Origin: Trichobilharzia regenti
Taxonomy: Eukaryota; Platyhelminthes; Trematoda; Strigeidida; Schistosomatidae
Direction of reading: 5' to 3'
DNA length: 64,000 nt
Assembly: GCA_944472135.2 (NCBI GenBank)
Contig: OX235266.1
Coordinates: 15,541,925 to 15,605,924, forward strand
A program made the position numbers and the translations under genes. Shown here in pieces: positions 21,300 through 31,935 of the stretch (position 1 is the first letter of the stretch; every line of letters begins with the position of its first letter). The notes beneath the pieces are model-generated. The model was not told where the DNA came from. It worked only from the letters and a program-made list of their open reading frames with translations, and did no database searches.

Positions 21300-22530
21300 G
21301 GAATAGGCTACAAAACTAGTGAGCTAGTAAACCAGGCAAGGTTGAAGAAGATCAAATAGTCAGAAGGAATTAACAGCAGGAAACTCTATGAATATACCAA
21401 CCCTCTGTCTGTCTGTTTTCGACATAGAACTTTGCACAAATGTGCGGAAGTTCAAGTCGCCACACTCCGTGTAGCACGCGAAGTTAGAGAAGAAAGTACA
21501 AGAAAAGCATAATAGAAACAGTGAGCAGAGGCGTGAGACAAAGAAGGAGTAATAACGAAGAGCTAAACAGTTTTATTGGAGATCATACGTCACAAGGAGT
21601 GGATGCATCTGCGCCCCTGAGAACGATTTTGAGCCATGTCACCAATTGTTTCCAACCATTTGCTTTTACCGTCCCGAGGACCCCAGCCTGGAAGTCTACA
21701 CCTTTCTACGTGGCTTAGACCAACTGTTGTGCATTTGATTGACTGGTGAGGCCAAGTTTTTGTTTGACCGCCGCTAGCTTTTTTCCAGCCTGACCCTATA
21801 TCTGCTAACATTGCTCGCCGAGGGAGGCGATGGCTTGGCATACATAACACATGTCCTAACCATCTCAGTCTTTGTAGCTTCACGACTTCGTCGATTGATT
21901 TCCCCTGTTTACCTAGCACTCGACGCCTAACTTCAATGTTGCTCACCTTATTATGCCACTTTACACGGGAAATAGAGCGCAGGCACCTATGATCAAAGAC
22001 AGCTAGTCTTTTCATGTCTTCCACTCTCAGTGGCCAGGTCTCACAGCTGGCCATTAAAGGAGGACGGAGCGGACTGATGAGCAGTACACCCGCCCTTTGG
22101 TCGATAGTCGAACATCTCGTCTACGCCAGAGTCGGCGTAAACTAACAAATGCGAAACGAGCCCCTTGTATTCGTGCTGAGATTTCGTCAGAGATCAGACC
22201 AACCCAGAAACTTATCGCTCTACAAATAATGTAGGAGAAAATGGAAATAGATCGAGCACACTTTGAGGATACCATCGAATGACATCGCATGGCTAGTCCA
22301 TCTCACTCGAGTGGAACCTGAATGGGAAACAGCGAGTGGGACGTCACTCCAAGAGTGACTGACATAGAAGAGAGGTTTGCGATGACGAGATCAGAGACTA
22401 TGGGCAATCGTCGGGCCAGCCAAAGAGGACAACAAAGAATAGGAGACGGTGGAGACGTGCTCTTCGAACCCTTGGTTCCACTCAGAATCCATGGAAACAA
22501 TGATAAATAACAATACATGGGAGTGATGTG
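21300..22530 (+). pseudogene. RTE-like LINE C-terminal relic, split by a second LINE
   Basis: 21300-21403 and 22206-22530 form one degenerate RTE C-terminal domain (KLYEYTN, then GENGNRS in shifted frames, and a tail ggttccactcagaatccatgg at 22468-22488). The break holds a minus-strand LINE flanked by accaaccc. Confidence 0.65.
21404..22197 (-). pseudogene. 5'-truncated LINE, C-terminal part only
   Basis: It is flanked by the 8-bp duplication accaaccc (21396-21403 and 22198-22205). It carries the same C-terminal domain as the LINE at 12356: DEISARIQGARFAFVSLRR near 22190, then ETWPLRVEDMKRLAVFDHRC and LRWLGHVLCMPSHRLP. A short insertion (agctgg) near 22046 breaks the frame. The RT catalytic region is absent because of truncation. 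Its 3' end shares the gaaaacagacagac terminus. Confidence 0.85.
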
Positions 22531-22657
22531 AGATGAGTGATCAATCGAGACACATCCTAGAAATAATCACACTAAGTAAGCCGAAATTTAAAAAAAACCA
22601 AGACACCAAGATAACACTAATAGAAAACAAAGAATGAATGAAAGAAAGATGGCATAC

Positions 22658-22775
22658 CGGCGAAATATGGACCTTTAATTGCATCGTTTAGCTTACTGCA
22701 TGCTTCCCAATAATGTGCAACATCCCCATCAGATATTTGAGGACTACTCAACAGCATATAGGTTGGTCCAGTAAT
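22658..22775 (-). CDS. GSTO: Omega-class glutathione S-transferase, internal exon
   Basis: A 118-bp exon is bounded by an acceptor (attatag, on the minus strand) and a donor (G followed by GTATGC). It encodes ITGPTYMLLSSPQ, then DVAHYWEACSKLNDAIKGPYFA and the first base of a glycine codon completed in the last exon. This segment is the start of the C-terminal helical domain in omega GSTs, where a 'G-P-x-x-hydrophobic' stretch and an 'L-N-x-A-hydrophobic-x-x-x-F' helix are usual. The intron to the next exon is about 8.4 kb and holds two LINEs, a PLE, SINEs and a solo LTR. The identification rests on the combination of the three exons. Confidence 0.82.
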
Positions 22776-22824
22776 CTATAATAATAATAATTAACAAACA
22801 TAAATTAATTACATGGAGGATTTA

Positions 22825-22988
22825 ATCATGAGCTGACATCAGTTAGAGAACCACTGGAAAACCTGGGAGTACTGGACAGCCGTTTCGTCCTGGTTTGGGA
22901 CTCCTCAGCAGTACGCACCCACCGGGATTCGAACCCAGAACCTTCTGGTTACAAGGCGAGCTCGTAGACCGTTGAGCCACTAGGACCC
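22825..22988 (-). mobile_element. Sm-alpha SINE, complete, with canonical hammerhead
   Basis: The minus strand starts with a tRNA-like head: A box tagtggctcaacggtcta and B box ctgggttcgaatcccgg. It then enters the ribozyme (22914-22869) and the tail ggttttccagtggttctcta, ending near aaatcctcc. Among the copies in this window it is the best preserved. Such SINEs are transcribed by pol III from the internal boxes. Confidence 0.88.
22869..22914 (-). ncRNA. Hammerhead ribozyme, all core positions intact
   Basis: The minus strand reads stem I GTACTG, core CTGAGGA, stem II GTCC/GGAC with a 7-base loop, core GAA, a two-pair stem III (AC...GT, loop ggct), cleavage base C after GT, then CAGTAC, which pairs with all six bases of the first strand. 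This fits the hammerhead consensus (CUGANGA ... GAA ... NUH) with a minimal stem III. Cleavage is predicted 3' of the C complementary to 22875. Confidence 0.85.
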
Positions 22989-23211
22989 GATCCAATGGTC
23001 CTTGAATTCTAACTTCTGCCAATTCACGACATAGCGCGACCACTTCGCAATGTCTTCTTCGATGAGTTACTGCCTCATCTTCGACCTGCTGTACCCTACT
23101 GGTCACGGCTTCCCACTAGAACCCCAGGTTAACTACCTGAATAGGGCCAGTCACTAGTGAGCATCAGATTAATTTTCAAGTATTGGTTTTGTAGGGATTT
23201 TGTTTGATTGT

Positions 23212-23325
23212 ATAGAGGATTTAATCATGAGCTGACATCAGTTAGAGAACCACTGGAAAACCAGTCAGGGAGTAGTGGACAGCTGTTTCGTCCTAGTTTG
23301 GGACTCTTCAGCAGTACGCACCCAT
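23212..23325 (-). mobile_element. Sm-alpha SINE, head missing
   Basis: A second copy about 300 bp away has the ribozyme and tail but stops at the cgcaccca preceding the tRNA-like head. Its hammerhead (23317-23272) keeps CTGAAGA, GTCC/GGAC and GAA with the stem III ACAGCTGT; stem I has one C-C mismatch. Activity is plausible but less certain than for its neighbour. Confidence 0.8.
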
Positions 23326-23659
23326 AGTAAAATTTAGAACAACGCACATTTAAGCGAACAATATTCCTGTTTCCAATTAGATCTCATCAGGCTTAACTCT
23401 AAAATATACCTGCATAACTTTACAAATAAAAATTCAAATATAAACCAATCATGGTGTTTTGTCTATAGGATAATACGATGGTGAATATAAATTGTGCAAT
23501 TAGTCATAATAGTAGTAATGATAACAGTAATAGTAATAATAATAATGGTTTTATCAATAATAAGGATGAAAAGGTGAGGCAGTCTGTAATAACACGAATA
23601 ATGAAAAATCGCATGATTAAACAAACAAATGTTCAGGTGGACGTGGTAGTTGATAAAGG

Positions 23660-24349
23660 CTAGTAAAAACCAATGAACCGATTAAGTAATGTTAGGTTGA
23701 AACACGTTCTAAATGAAGATGTGATAAGATTAAGGGATGATAAGAAAGGGGTTGAAAATATAAGTAAGTAAGTAAGGGATGGTGTATAAGTCATTAGTTG
23801 GTTATGTCTTAATAGGCCAAGCAAGGGAGGGATGATAATGGCTGCCACGAACTTCTTTTGAATGAGCATACTTTAGGTTTAATAGTTCGAATGCCTATCG
23901 CCTGCCTCAGCTGTGTGCGTGCAGTAGACGAATACGAAGTCTATTGGAAAGATTCAGTGGGATACGATGAATTACCTTGAAAGCTCTCGTTTTTTCCACA
24001 CTACATGATCCCACTATCAATTAAATGTGACAAAATTGAGCTATGGATTGTTTTTGTCTGTCCTTTACCAAACCACCACGATGGGAGATGTTCAGTAGTG
24101 ACACGTTGGCTAAGCTATCTATCTAGTAGTAGTGTGCCCAACATAACTGTCACTGCAGGTGCAGTTGAACTGATATAAATGCACATAGATAGATGTGTGG
24201 CGAAACCTATTGACAATAATCATTATAAAATATTCCCAATGAATGCGTACGTACACCAACTCTCTTTGATAATGGATGAGAAGGAAACGAGAAAAATTCT
24301 TCGCGAAAATAACTACGCAAATAAGTTCATTACCAAAAGAATTAAGCAC
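23660..24349 (-). pseudogene. PLE fragment (GIY-YIG to C-terminus)
   Basis: Near 24170-24119 the minus strand reads YQFNCTCSDSYVGHTTTR, the PLE cysteine pair and GIY-YIG signature. Further down, in broken frames, come the usual basic C-terminal stretch and a 69-codon frame at 23869-23660 with the tail reading LLGLLRHNQL. Many stops. Confidence 0.65.
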
Positions 24350-25030
24350 TGATATTAAATATGTTCAAAAATGTATTATTGCGAACAAATACACACCTCA
24401 CAATAGTTGGCGTTGTATATCGATCAGAGATATCAGACGATATTTCAGAAGACTACTACTACTACTCAATAAGAACAATATCAGAGCTTTCTTCAAACTT
24501 CTTGAGACACACACTACAATACAACCTTGTCAGAGTAAAAGACCAAATTCCAAAGGATTCACAGTGTAATTGTGTCTATACAAATGAAATGCTCGGAATG
24601 TGTGATGCGATATATACACATATACATCACACAAATCCCATGAAAAGTCAAGTTTAGAAGAAATGACCACCACATAGAACCAATGCGCATATTCAACCAC
24701 CACCAAACGAGAAAAATCCAGTTAGTGAACTAGAAAAGCTTGAAAAGCCATCAGTCATACACACACACACACACATTGTAAAATCAGGTCACAAAATTGA
24801 TTTTGAAAATATTGAAATCATCATCCAGAAAAATCTTAGAAAACACAAAGAACATCTAATATCAGAAGCACTTCATGTTTTCAAATGGAATCTAAATTGT
24901 CTGGATAGTCTGAATGGTGGACTGAGACAGAACTTGACTTAGTTCCAACACCCAACCCCCTCTCCGTGAAATGAAAAAATCAATACGAATGTGATAAGCG
25001 ATTTCAGTATGTGAACACGCGCTACTTTTA
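24270..25030 (+). pseudogene. PLE fragment, opposite orientation
   Basis: Starts with thumb sequence (MDEKETRKILRENNYANKFI), overlapping the start of the minus-strand fragment head to head, and continues with SELSSNFLRHTLQYNL and the C-terminal SGHKIDFENIEIIIQKNLRK near 24787. A CA run lies inside (24758-24776). Inactive. Confidence 0.65.
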
Positions 25031-25344
25031 TAATTTTAAACACACACACACATAACAAATCCAACAATCTTCACCAATTGGCCAATTTGACAATGTAAAA
25101 ATGCCCCGACACTGAGGAACGATGATTAAGCTGTTATATATGTATAAGCTGAGTGGATTTTGTAAATTCTGGTTTAATAATACCACTTTGATTAAGCTAT
25201 TAGCAGCAGCATTAAATAGCGAAACGACAGTAAAAAACACAATAATATCGTTTTGTTTTTCATTGTTTCATTGGGAAATACAAAAAGAACTTATATAATA
25301 ATCAATATCATATACCCAATGCCCAAACGTTTTCAAACGATTAA

Positions 25345-26270
25345 AATTGAACTTGGTTTGGATATTTGCAATCAATAGTGTTCTCTGAGCTGGTTGGTTT
25401 AGTTGCGGAGGAGCTTTCGTCGTCCCCCTGCTGGACAACATCCCCTTTCAGCGCAATATTTAGCATAAAGTGAACTGATTTAAGTTTCTTCATGAGTGAT
25501 ATAATTACGTCTCCCGGTAACAAACATCTTTACATATGTATTGAGCATTTTCTATCGACTTGTGTTTTAAACTTTCTGGTCACCTGATTTACTTTTTATT
25601 AGTTGGTATATTTCGTCGTCTATATTAACGTGTTTTTTAATTGCATTTTCGTTTGAGTACCAGGCTTCTAGGAATTCCCTGACTGCACTTTTGATGTTTC
25701 CTCTGTTATGCAAACCGAAAGACCCAACAGAAAACGGAGATAAGATTAATACCATTTACAAAATAAATTGTGTGAACTGTTACAGGCATTACATTGGCTT
25801 GAGTGGGCGTGCCCTTCGAATAAGAATCCAAGAACACAAAGTAGCCGTGAAAAGACATGACATAAATTCTTTAGTATCAATGCATACAGACAATTATGGA
25901 CAACAGTTTGATGATTGGGATAATGTCGAAATCTTAGACAGAGGAAACATCAAAAGCGGAGTCAGGGAATTCCTAGAAGCCTGGTACTCAAACGAAAATG
26001 CAATTAAAAACATGTTAATATAGACGACGAAATATACCAACTAATAAAAAGTAAATCAGGTAACCAGAAAGTTTAAAATACAAGTCAATAGAAAATGTTC
26101 AATACATATGTAAAGATGTTTGTCACCGGGAGACACAATTATATCACTCATGAAGAAACTTAAATCAGTTCACTTTATGCTAAATATTGCGCTGAAAGGG
26201 GATGTTGTCCAGCAGGGGGACGACGAAAGCTCCTCCGCAACTAAACCAACCAGCTCAGAGAACACTAATA
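25345..26270. pseudogene. Two inverted PLE 3' ends
   Basis: The plus strand (25691-26023) encodes a GIY-YIG block (NCVNCYRHYIGLSGRALRIR) and C-terminal GVREFLEAWYSNENAIK. The same C-terminus is read on the minus strand at 25694-25570 (REFLEAWYSNENAIKKHVN). The flanks are long inverted repeats: 25370-25690 against 25950-26265, both ending in the PLE tail (gcgctgaaaggggatgttgt, then gacgacgaaagctcc). Confidence 0.8.
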
Positions 26271-26464
26271 ATTGCAAATCATACACCTGAGCTACAAATC
26301 TTCTCTATATATAACTATTGACAATAAATTTAGACTACAATTTTACATATGCACCGGAATGAGTGGTTTTATTGAACATGCGGTGAATAGTTTAAATATA
26401 GTAAAAAACTACAGCGTATACAAGTTTAACAGAAATAACGAATTCACATATGTGTAGACACAAT

Positions 26465-26935
26465 TAAAAGACTTCAGAAAGACTTTCTTCAATCCCCGTC
26501 TCCCTTCCATGGCCTCCACACCCCGACCTAGAATAGTTATCTATCACGGTGGTGGTGACACCAAATAACCGTAAATATTATCTTTATTTGTACTTCTAAA
26601 CATCATTATCAAAATCATACTGCACTAAAGTCGCATATTTTAATTTTAGTTTTAAAATTTATTTACAATGAAACCAAACACTTTGCTATCTAGTCACTAT
26701 GCGACACAATAGTCTTTTCCCATGCTATCCACCCCGCCCCTCCAAGTATAAACACATTCCCGACGATTGACTACTTAGATTATAATAAATACTTGTATGA
26801 ATCTAACCTTGGTTATTATTACTATTATGATCACCTCGATTACAACCATCCACTAATTCTCATACAACTGAACATTAATTCTATTCACTAACCACATTAG
26901 TTTCAAATGTCAAATGGATTAAAATTTTATTATGT
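26465..26935. other. No recognised feature
   Basis: AT-rich, no repeats shared with the rest of the window and no supported frame. Confidence 0.4.
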
Positions 26936-26939
26936 AATT

Positions 26940-27820
26940 GTAAAGCCTGACAATGTATGACAACTCACACAAAAAACTTGGAGGATCTGGACTTCGCCGA
27001 CGATATATGTCTGATTCCTCACAAACTGGAAGATAGGCAAGTAACAAGTTAGCAGAGAAAGAAGCATCCACAGAAGATAGGAATTCAGGTGAACATAGAG
27101 AAAACAAACGTAGGTGATGAAGATTCCTGGCCAACAGAAACAGCAACAACAGACAACAATCACAATAAATGGGACGAACGTGAAAGAAACAACCTCCTTT
27201 ACCTACCTACCTGGGAAGGTCGTTTCAACTACAGGCAGACGGAACTGACGAGGATATCAAAGCAAGAATCGGAAAAGCAAGACAAGCTTTCATTACTCTC
27301 AAGTCTGTGTGGAGGTCAACAGCACTCAGCATCAAATATAAGATCCGGATTTTCAACTCCAATGTGAAGTCAGTGCTACTCACTATACGGATCAGAGACT
27401 TGGCCAGCGCGTCATAAAGAGCACCTCAAACAAACTACAGACCTATATTAACAGCTAGCTATCTTCTTTTAATACTACTCAAGATCAGATGGCTGGTCAG
27501 AAAAGATCAGCAACAGGGATCTCTGGCAATCAGCGAACCAACCTAGCAGGAACTGACTGTGAAACAAATAGGCAGGAAGAAATGGAGATGGATTGGCTAG
27601 CCACACTCTGAGGAAACCATCAAGTGACATCACTAGACAAGCCATTGCTCGAGTGGAACCCGAAAGGAAAGCGGCGAGTCGGTCGTTAGTGCAAGGGTGA
27701 CTTGGAGGAGGTCATGTGAAGAGGAGATGAAAGCATGTGGTCAGACTTGGAGCGGGGTGAAAACGTTGGCAGAGAACCGAACGCAATGGAGACGCGCGGG
27801 TGAAGCCCTATGTTCGCAGA
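26940..27820 (+). pseudogene. RTE-like LINE relic
   Basis: Readable pieces include a decayed catalytic block (EDLDFADDICLI near 26978, in pieces), QVNIEKT near 27086, LTRISKQESEKQDKLSLL, LYGSETW in another frame near 27395 and VTWRRSCEEEMKACG near 27700. The tail gtgaagccctatgttc marks the 3' end at about 27815. Frame-broken throughout. Confidence 0.75.
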
Positions 27821-27824
27821 TTTG

Positions 27825-28030
27825 TCAGAGCAACACACAGCTACCAAACGCCTGAAACGCAATTTAGGCGTTCAGAGAGAAGCAACAGCAGCAGTCGTCA
27901 GTCTTTCCTTGGCCCTGGTCAACTGGATATCCTTCCTCTCTCTCTCTCTCTCGATTGCACAATCTTTGACTTTAACCTCTCCCCCATCTTCGCTATAATA
28001 TAATTCTGATTGTCTTCTGGTCCTGATCCC
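27825..28030 (+). pseudogene. PLE C-terminal scrap
   Basis: The reading ATKRLKRNLGVQREATAAVV, followed by SLSLALVNW, matches the C-terminus of the intact PLE at 31859-34306 (SIKRLKPDLCVQKEAV, SLSLPW), including its T/C-rich 3' UTR. Confidence 0.75.
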
Positions 28031-28204
28031 AACACATTATCTTACTCAACAATATCGAGTTGTTAAAATCAACAGAGAATTATATTTAATTCAATTTTAG
28101 ATTTTCCCGTCGATTGATTGGACCGAAATGCTCGGTCTCCCGTTGAAATGTTCACTTCTTGTGCAGATGCTTCGACGGTGTCTGGGTATGTAATTAGAAG
28201 TTAA

Positions 28205-28400
28205 TTGGGGGATGGTGACTAGCAGTGGAATCCAGGATAAAGTGCATTTCATCCTATTTTGGGACTCGTTGTCTGGGTTCGAGCCTCAGGGGAACATCAA
28301 TCAACACTCACTGCAGAGTGAAGGTATATTCAGCTCCCAACGGGTCCCAGATAGGACGAAATGAGCATCCTTGGTTCCACTGCTAGTCACTATCTACCAA
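28205..28400. mobile_element. Two SINE fragments head to head, decayed hammerheads
   Basis: 28209-28270 reads on the minus strand the ribozyme and tail (acaacgagtccc, then aggatgaaatg). From 28271 the plus strand reads B box gggttcgagcct and a ribozyme core CCAACGG with gtcccagataggac. Both lack CTGANGA and resemble the copy at 2920-3110. Confidence 0.7.
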
Positions 28401-28818
28401 CTAACTTTCAAAAGAATTACAGTTCAAAATATCATGTGTGAGTGATTACTTGCACGAAGATACAATACTGAATAGAATATCAGATGAAATTGAGGAAATT
28501 AATGCGACAATTAAGGATAGTTAAAATAATGATAGCTAGGGCAACAAAAGCGTGTCAACAAATCTGCTTTTGAACACATAAGTAAGGCTAAATAAGATGG
28601 ATTCCGAAGAACTCGTAAGGGAAAATTCAGATTATTAGATAACTTTAAAGGCCTTGTCATCCATCAACTGCTCTAAGTTCTGTTTCTACTAGATGAGCTG
28701 TCAATATATACCCTAATAAACTAAGCAACAGGATGCTCGAAAATCCAACGATCAACATGCTTAGCTGTACACCCAGTGTAACTAGCACCACAGAAGCAGT
28801 CAGACTATTAGAAGTTAA
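28401..28818. other. Unassigned sequence left of the PLE palindrome
   Basis: Short frames on both strands with no recognised family. The sequence continues past the insertion at 34788. Confidence 0.4.
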
Positions 28819-29276
28819 GAAAAGAATATTTGAACAAAGCAAGAACTACAGTTTTAGCAGGAATAATGTGGTACCATCATTTATTTCGTTGGCTTCTCAT
28901 CAGCTGCTTACAGCCTAAATAAATTATGAGGTTTAAGTACAGACATGTTTTAACATACTTGCAAATTTTACATGTTGTCAGTTGACAGAAAATTCCACAA
29001 TTTGTAAACAGTGCTCAGAAGATTGCGCTTATATAGTTTTCACACAGGCAGTTCAAGTTAAAACAAAATAAATGTATGCAGAAAATGGTAAAGGAGTTAC
29101 GTAATAAAGATGAGATATGCGTTAGATGCATAGTGACTAGTAAGTTAGGTAACAATGAACTGAGTTGAGCTCAAATCATAGAAACAAGAGACAAACAAAA
29201 TTACAGATTATAAAAGGGAGGGTGAGGTTAAAGACAAAGATTACGTAATCAGATGAGAGAAAAAAAAGGCATCCAG

Positions 29277-31726
29277 TTACCAAGGCAAGGAAAGACTAAT
29301 AACTGCTTCTTTCTGAACACATAGATCAGGTTTCAAGCGTTTGATAGAAATCGCTTCAGCAAACTTAAGGAGAATTGAGCTCTTTTGCCTATTGATAATT
29401 TTGAACGACTTTTCGACGTCCACCTCATGACCCGTGTCGAGGAGATGCCTGGCGATGGCACTGTTTAGAGCATTTGTTCCCTTTAGACGTAAGCTTTTTG
29501 GTACGTGTTCAGAAAATCGTAGATATGCCCTTCTTTCTGTTCTTCCAATGTAACTGCTCCCGCAGATACACGTAAATTTGTATATACAGTTGGAGGTAAC
29601 ATGAGAAGGATATCTATCGATTTTTGATTGCACCAAAGAGCAAGTTGTTCGATAGATGGGAACGAGCTTGGCTGCAGGATAGGCTATGGCTAGTGATGTA
29701 CTCAGCCTTCTGTTGATCATCGCTGCAATGTTTTCACCTTTATAGTCAAGCTGAACGTAGACTGGCTTTTTACCCACTGTGATTTGTTTTACATTTGTGA
29801 CTTCAGATCTTCCATACTTGTTGATGAACTTTTGAGGATACCCATTTCTCTTCAATATCTTTTCAAGGAAACACAAACTCCTCCTCTAGTTTCTCTATAG
29901 AGCATATTCTCCTCGCTCTATAGTACAGAGTCTTGACTAGACCCCGTTTAAAGCTATTTGGACAAAAGCTGTTAAAATGCAAGTATTGTCCTTTCCATGT
30001 GGGCTTTCGATAAATTGACTTTTGAAGACTACCGTCTTCTAGGCGTTCCATGGCGATGTCGAGGAAGTGAAACTTTCCGTCACTTTCATGTTCCATAGTG
30101 AAATCAATATTGGCGTGTGCACCATTGAATAATCTTAGTAAGTGTGGAGCATGGCTTTCATTTTCGCACACTATAAATGTGTCATCAACATAACGACAGT
30201 AGGAAGATGTTTCGTCGATTGCATGTTTCAACTTTGTTCTTTCGAGGTTTGACATGAATATATCTGCTAGAACAGGGCTGAGTGGACTGCCCATAGCTAC
30301 ACCATCTATTTGGCGGTAAAACGTGTTGTCAAATTGGAATTGCACATCCATGGTACACATAAGCAGTAGGCGTTTGAATTCCGATTCTGGGAGTGGGAGA
30401 AGATCGGACTGCTGACAAATGATCTCAATAGTTTCATTGATTGGAATCATTGTGAATAGGGAGGTTACATCAAATGACACCATGAATTTATTTAGAACGT
30501 TCATGTGGTTCACACTTTCAGAGAAATTGAAATGAGTCTTTCGCCGTGTGCACGCCTAGCCGTTGACGAATAGGTTCCAACTTCTCCGCAAGCCAACGTG
30601 CCACCTTATGTTGGGGCGAGTTGATCATCGAAAGTATGGGTCTCAGGGGGACTTGTTCTTTGTGTATCTTCGGAACGCCATACATGTGTGGCAAGCGGGA
30701 CCCTCGGGGTTTCAAGTCATTGTACGTGTTGTTGTCAATCAATTTCTTCTTTAGGAGATCTCTCAAGGCGTTTGTGATACGTTTTTCGACGGCATCTGTC
30801 TTATCTTTCTGGCAACTGTCAACTTTAAACCTCAACGGGTCATTTAACACAGCTTTCATCTTTGCGATGTAGTCCTCTTTGTCCATCAGCACCACACCTG
30901 AGCCTTTGTCAGGTCTCAATATAACAATTTTGTCATTATTCTTGAGAGCTTTCAATGCTCTTAGATGCTCTTCAGAAAGGACTTTGGAATATGACGTTGG
31001 AGAAATGAGGTATTGATTTGCAACGTCGACGAGCTTCGATTTGAACCAGCTCCTCTTGTCATCATCAACTGGAGTGAGGTCACTCAACTGATAGAATAAG
31101 TTTTCGAATTGAACTGCGACATCAGTTCTTTCGACAAACTTATTTGGGATGTGAAAGTTAAATCCAAGAGAAAGTGCTTCCATTTCTATGCGATTTAACT
31201 TCAGACTCGACAGATTACAGATAAACTCCTCAGGATTTTCTGGGAAAACGTCACACAATTTCTCCTTTGTCAGGGATTTTGAGAGAGTTTTGTAAAATTC
31301 TTCACATGTTTTCTGTTGAAGTCCTTGGATGAAATTGATGAATTTGATGCGACATACTATACTCAAACTATTGACGACACCATCGAAAGATCGGGCTTCA
31401 GTTCTCAATTTAGAAATCAGAGATTCTGTTGATTCAATATGTGATTTTGTAATGCGTCGAAGATTCTTGAGAGATGGGGGTAATTTGCAAGAACGCAATG
31501 ACTTCATGAGATGACGAGGAAAGCAGTGAGACCGCAAGCAATCATGATAAAACTTCAATCGAGTCACCTCTCTTGATATTCTGCAACGAATTGTCACCAA
31601 CCGATCCAGTGACTTAAAAGATTCTCTGGGGAGGCGTTTTTTCAGAAATTTCATACATTTATTCCCCTTGATGAATTTGAACAAAGCAAGAACTACAGTT
31701 TTAGCAGAATAATGTGGTACCATCAT
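29277..31726 (-). pseudogene. Left-arm PLE copy, two single-base insertions
   Basis: It encodes the same 815-residue protein as the right arm but in three frames: 31726-30518 (N-terminal region to the start of RT), 30513-29863 (RT core) and 29876-29277 (thumb, linker, GIY-YIG). Compared with the right arm there is one extra A near 30524 (catttcaatttc against catttcatttc) and one extra T near 29867 (gtgtttcc against gtgttcc). Apart from these I see very few differences, for example a Pro/Ser change near residue 525. Both changes lie in short homopolymers, so sequencing error cannot be excluded. Confidence 0.88.
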
Positions 31727-31935
31727 TTATTTCGTTGGCTTCTCATCAGCTGCTTACAGCCTAAATAAATTTTGAGGTTTATGTACAGGTTTATGTCTGT
31801 ACATAAACCTCAAAATTTATTTAGGCTGTAAGCAGCTGATGAGAAGCCAACGAAATAAATGATGGTACCACATTATTCTGCTAAAACTGTAGTTCTTGCT
31901 TTGTTCAAATTCATTAAGGGGAATAAATGTATGAA
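31724..31935. repeat. Inverted PLE terminal repeats at the palindrome centre
   Basis: The plus-strand copy (31797-31935) reads ctgtacataaacctc, ggctgtaagcagCTGATGAG, then aagccaacGAAA and on to gttcaaattcat. The minus-strand copy precedes it. The same repeat recurs directly at 34636-34775, forming the pseudo-LTRs typical of PLEs. The CTGATGAG...GAAA core resembles a hammerhead, but stem II beyond one pair is poor, and in the downstream copy (34679) GAAA is changed to GGAA. Confidence 0.75.

Noticed and set aside
31836..31856. Active hammerhead in the PLE terminal repeat
   Set aside because: CTGATGAG and GAAA are present, but stem II has only one good pair and the base expected at the cleavage site is G, which is not allowed. 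Kept only as hammerhead-like.
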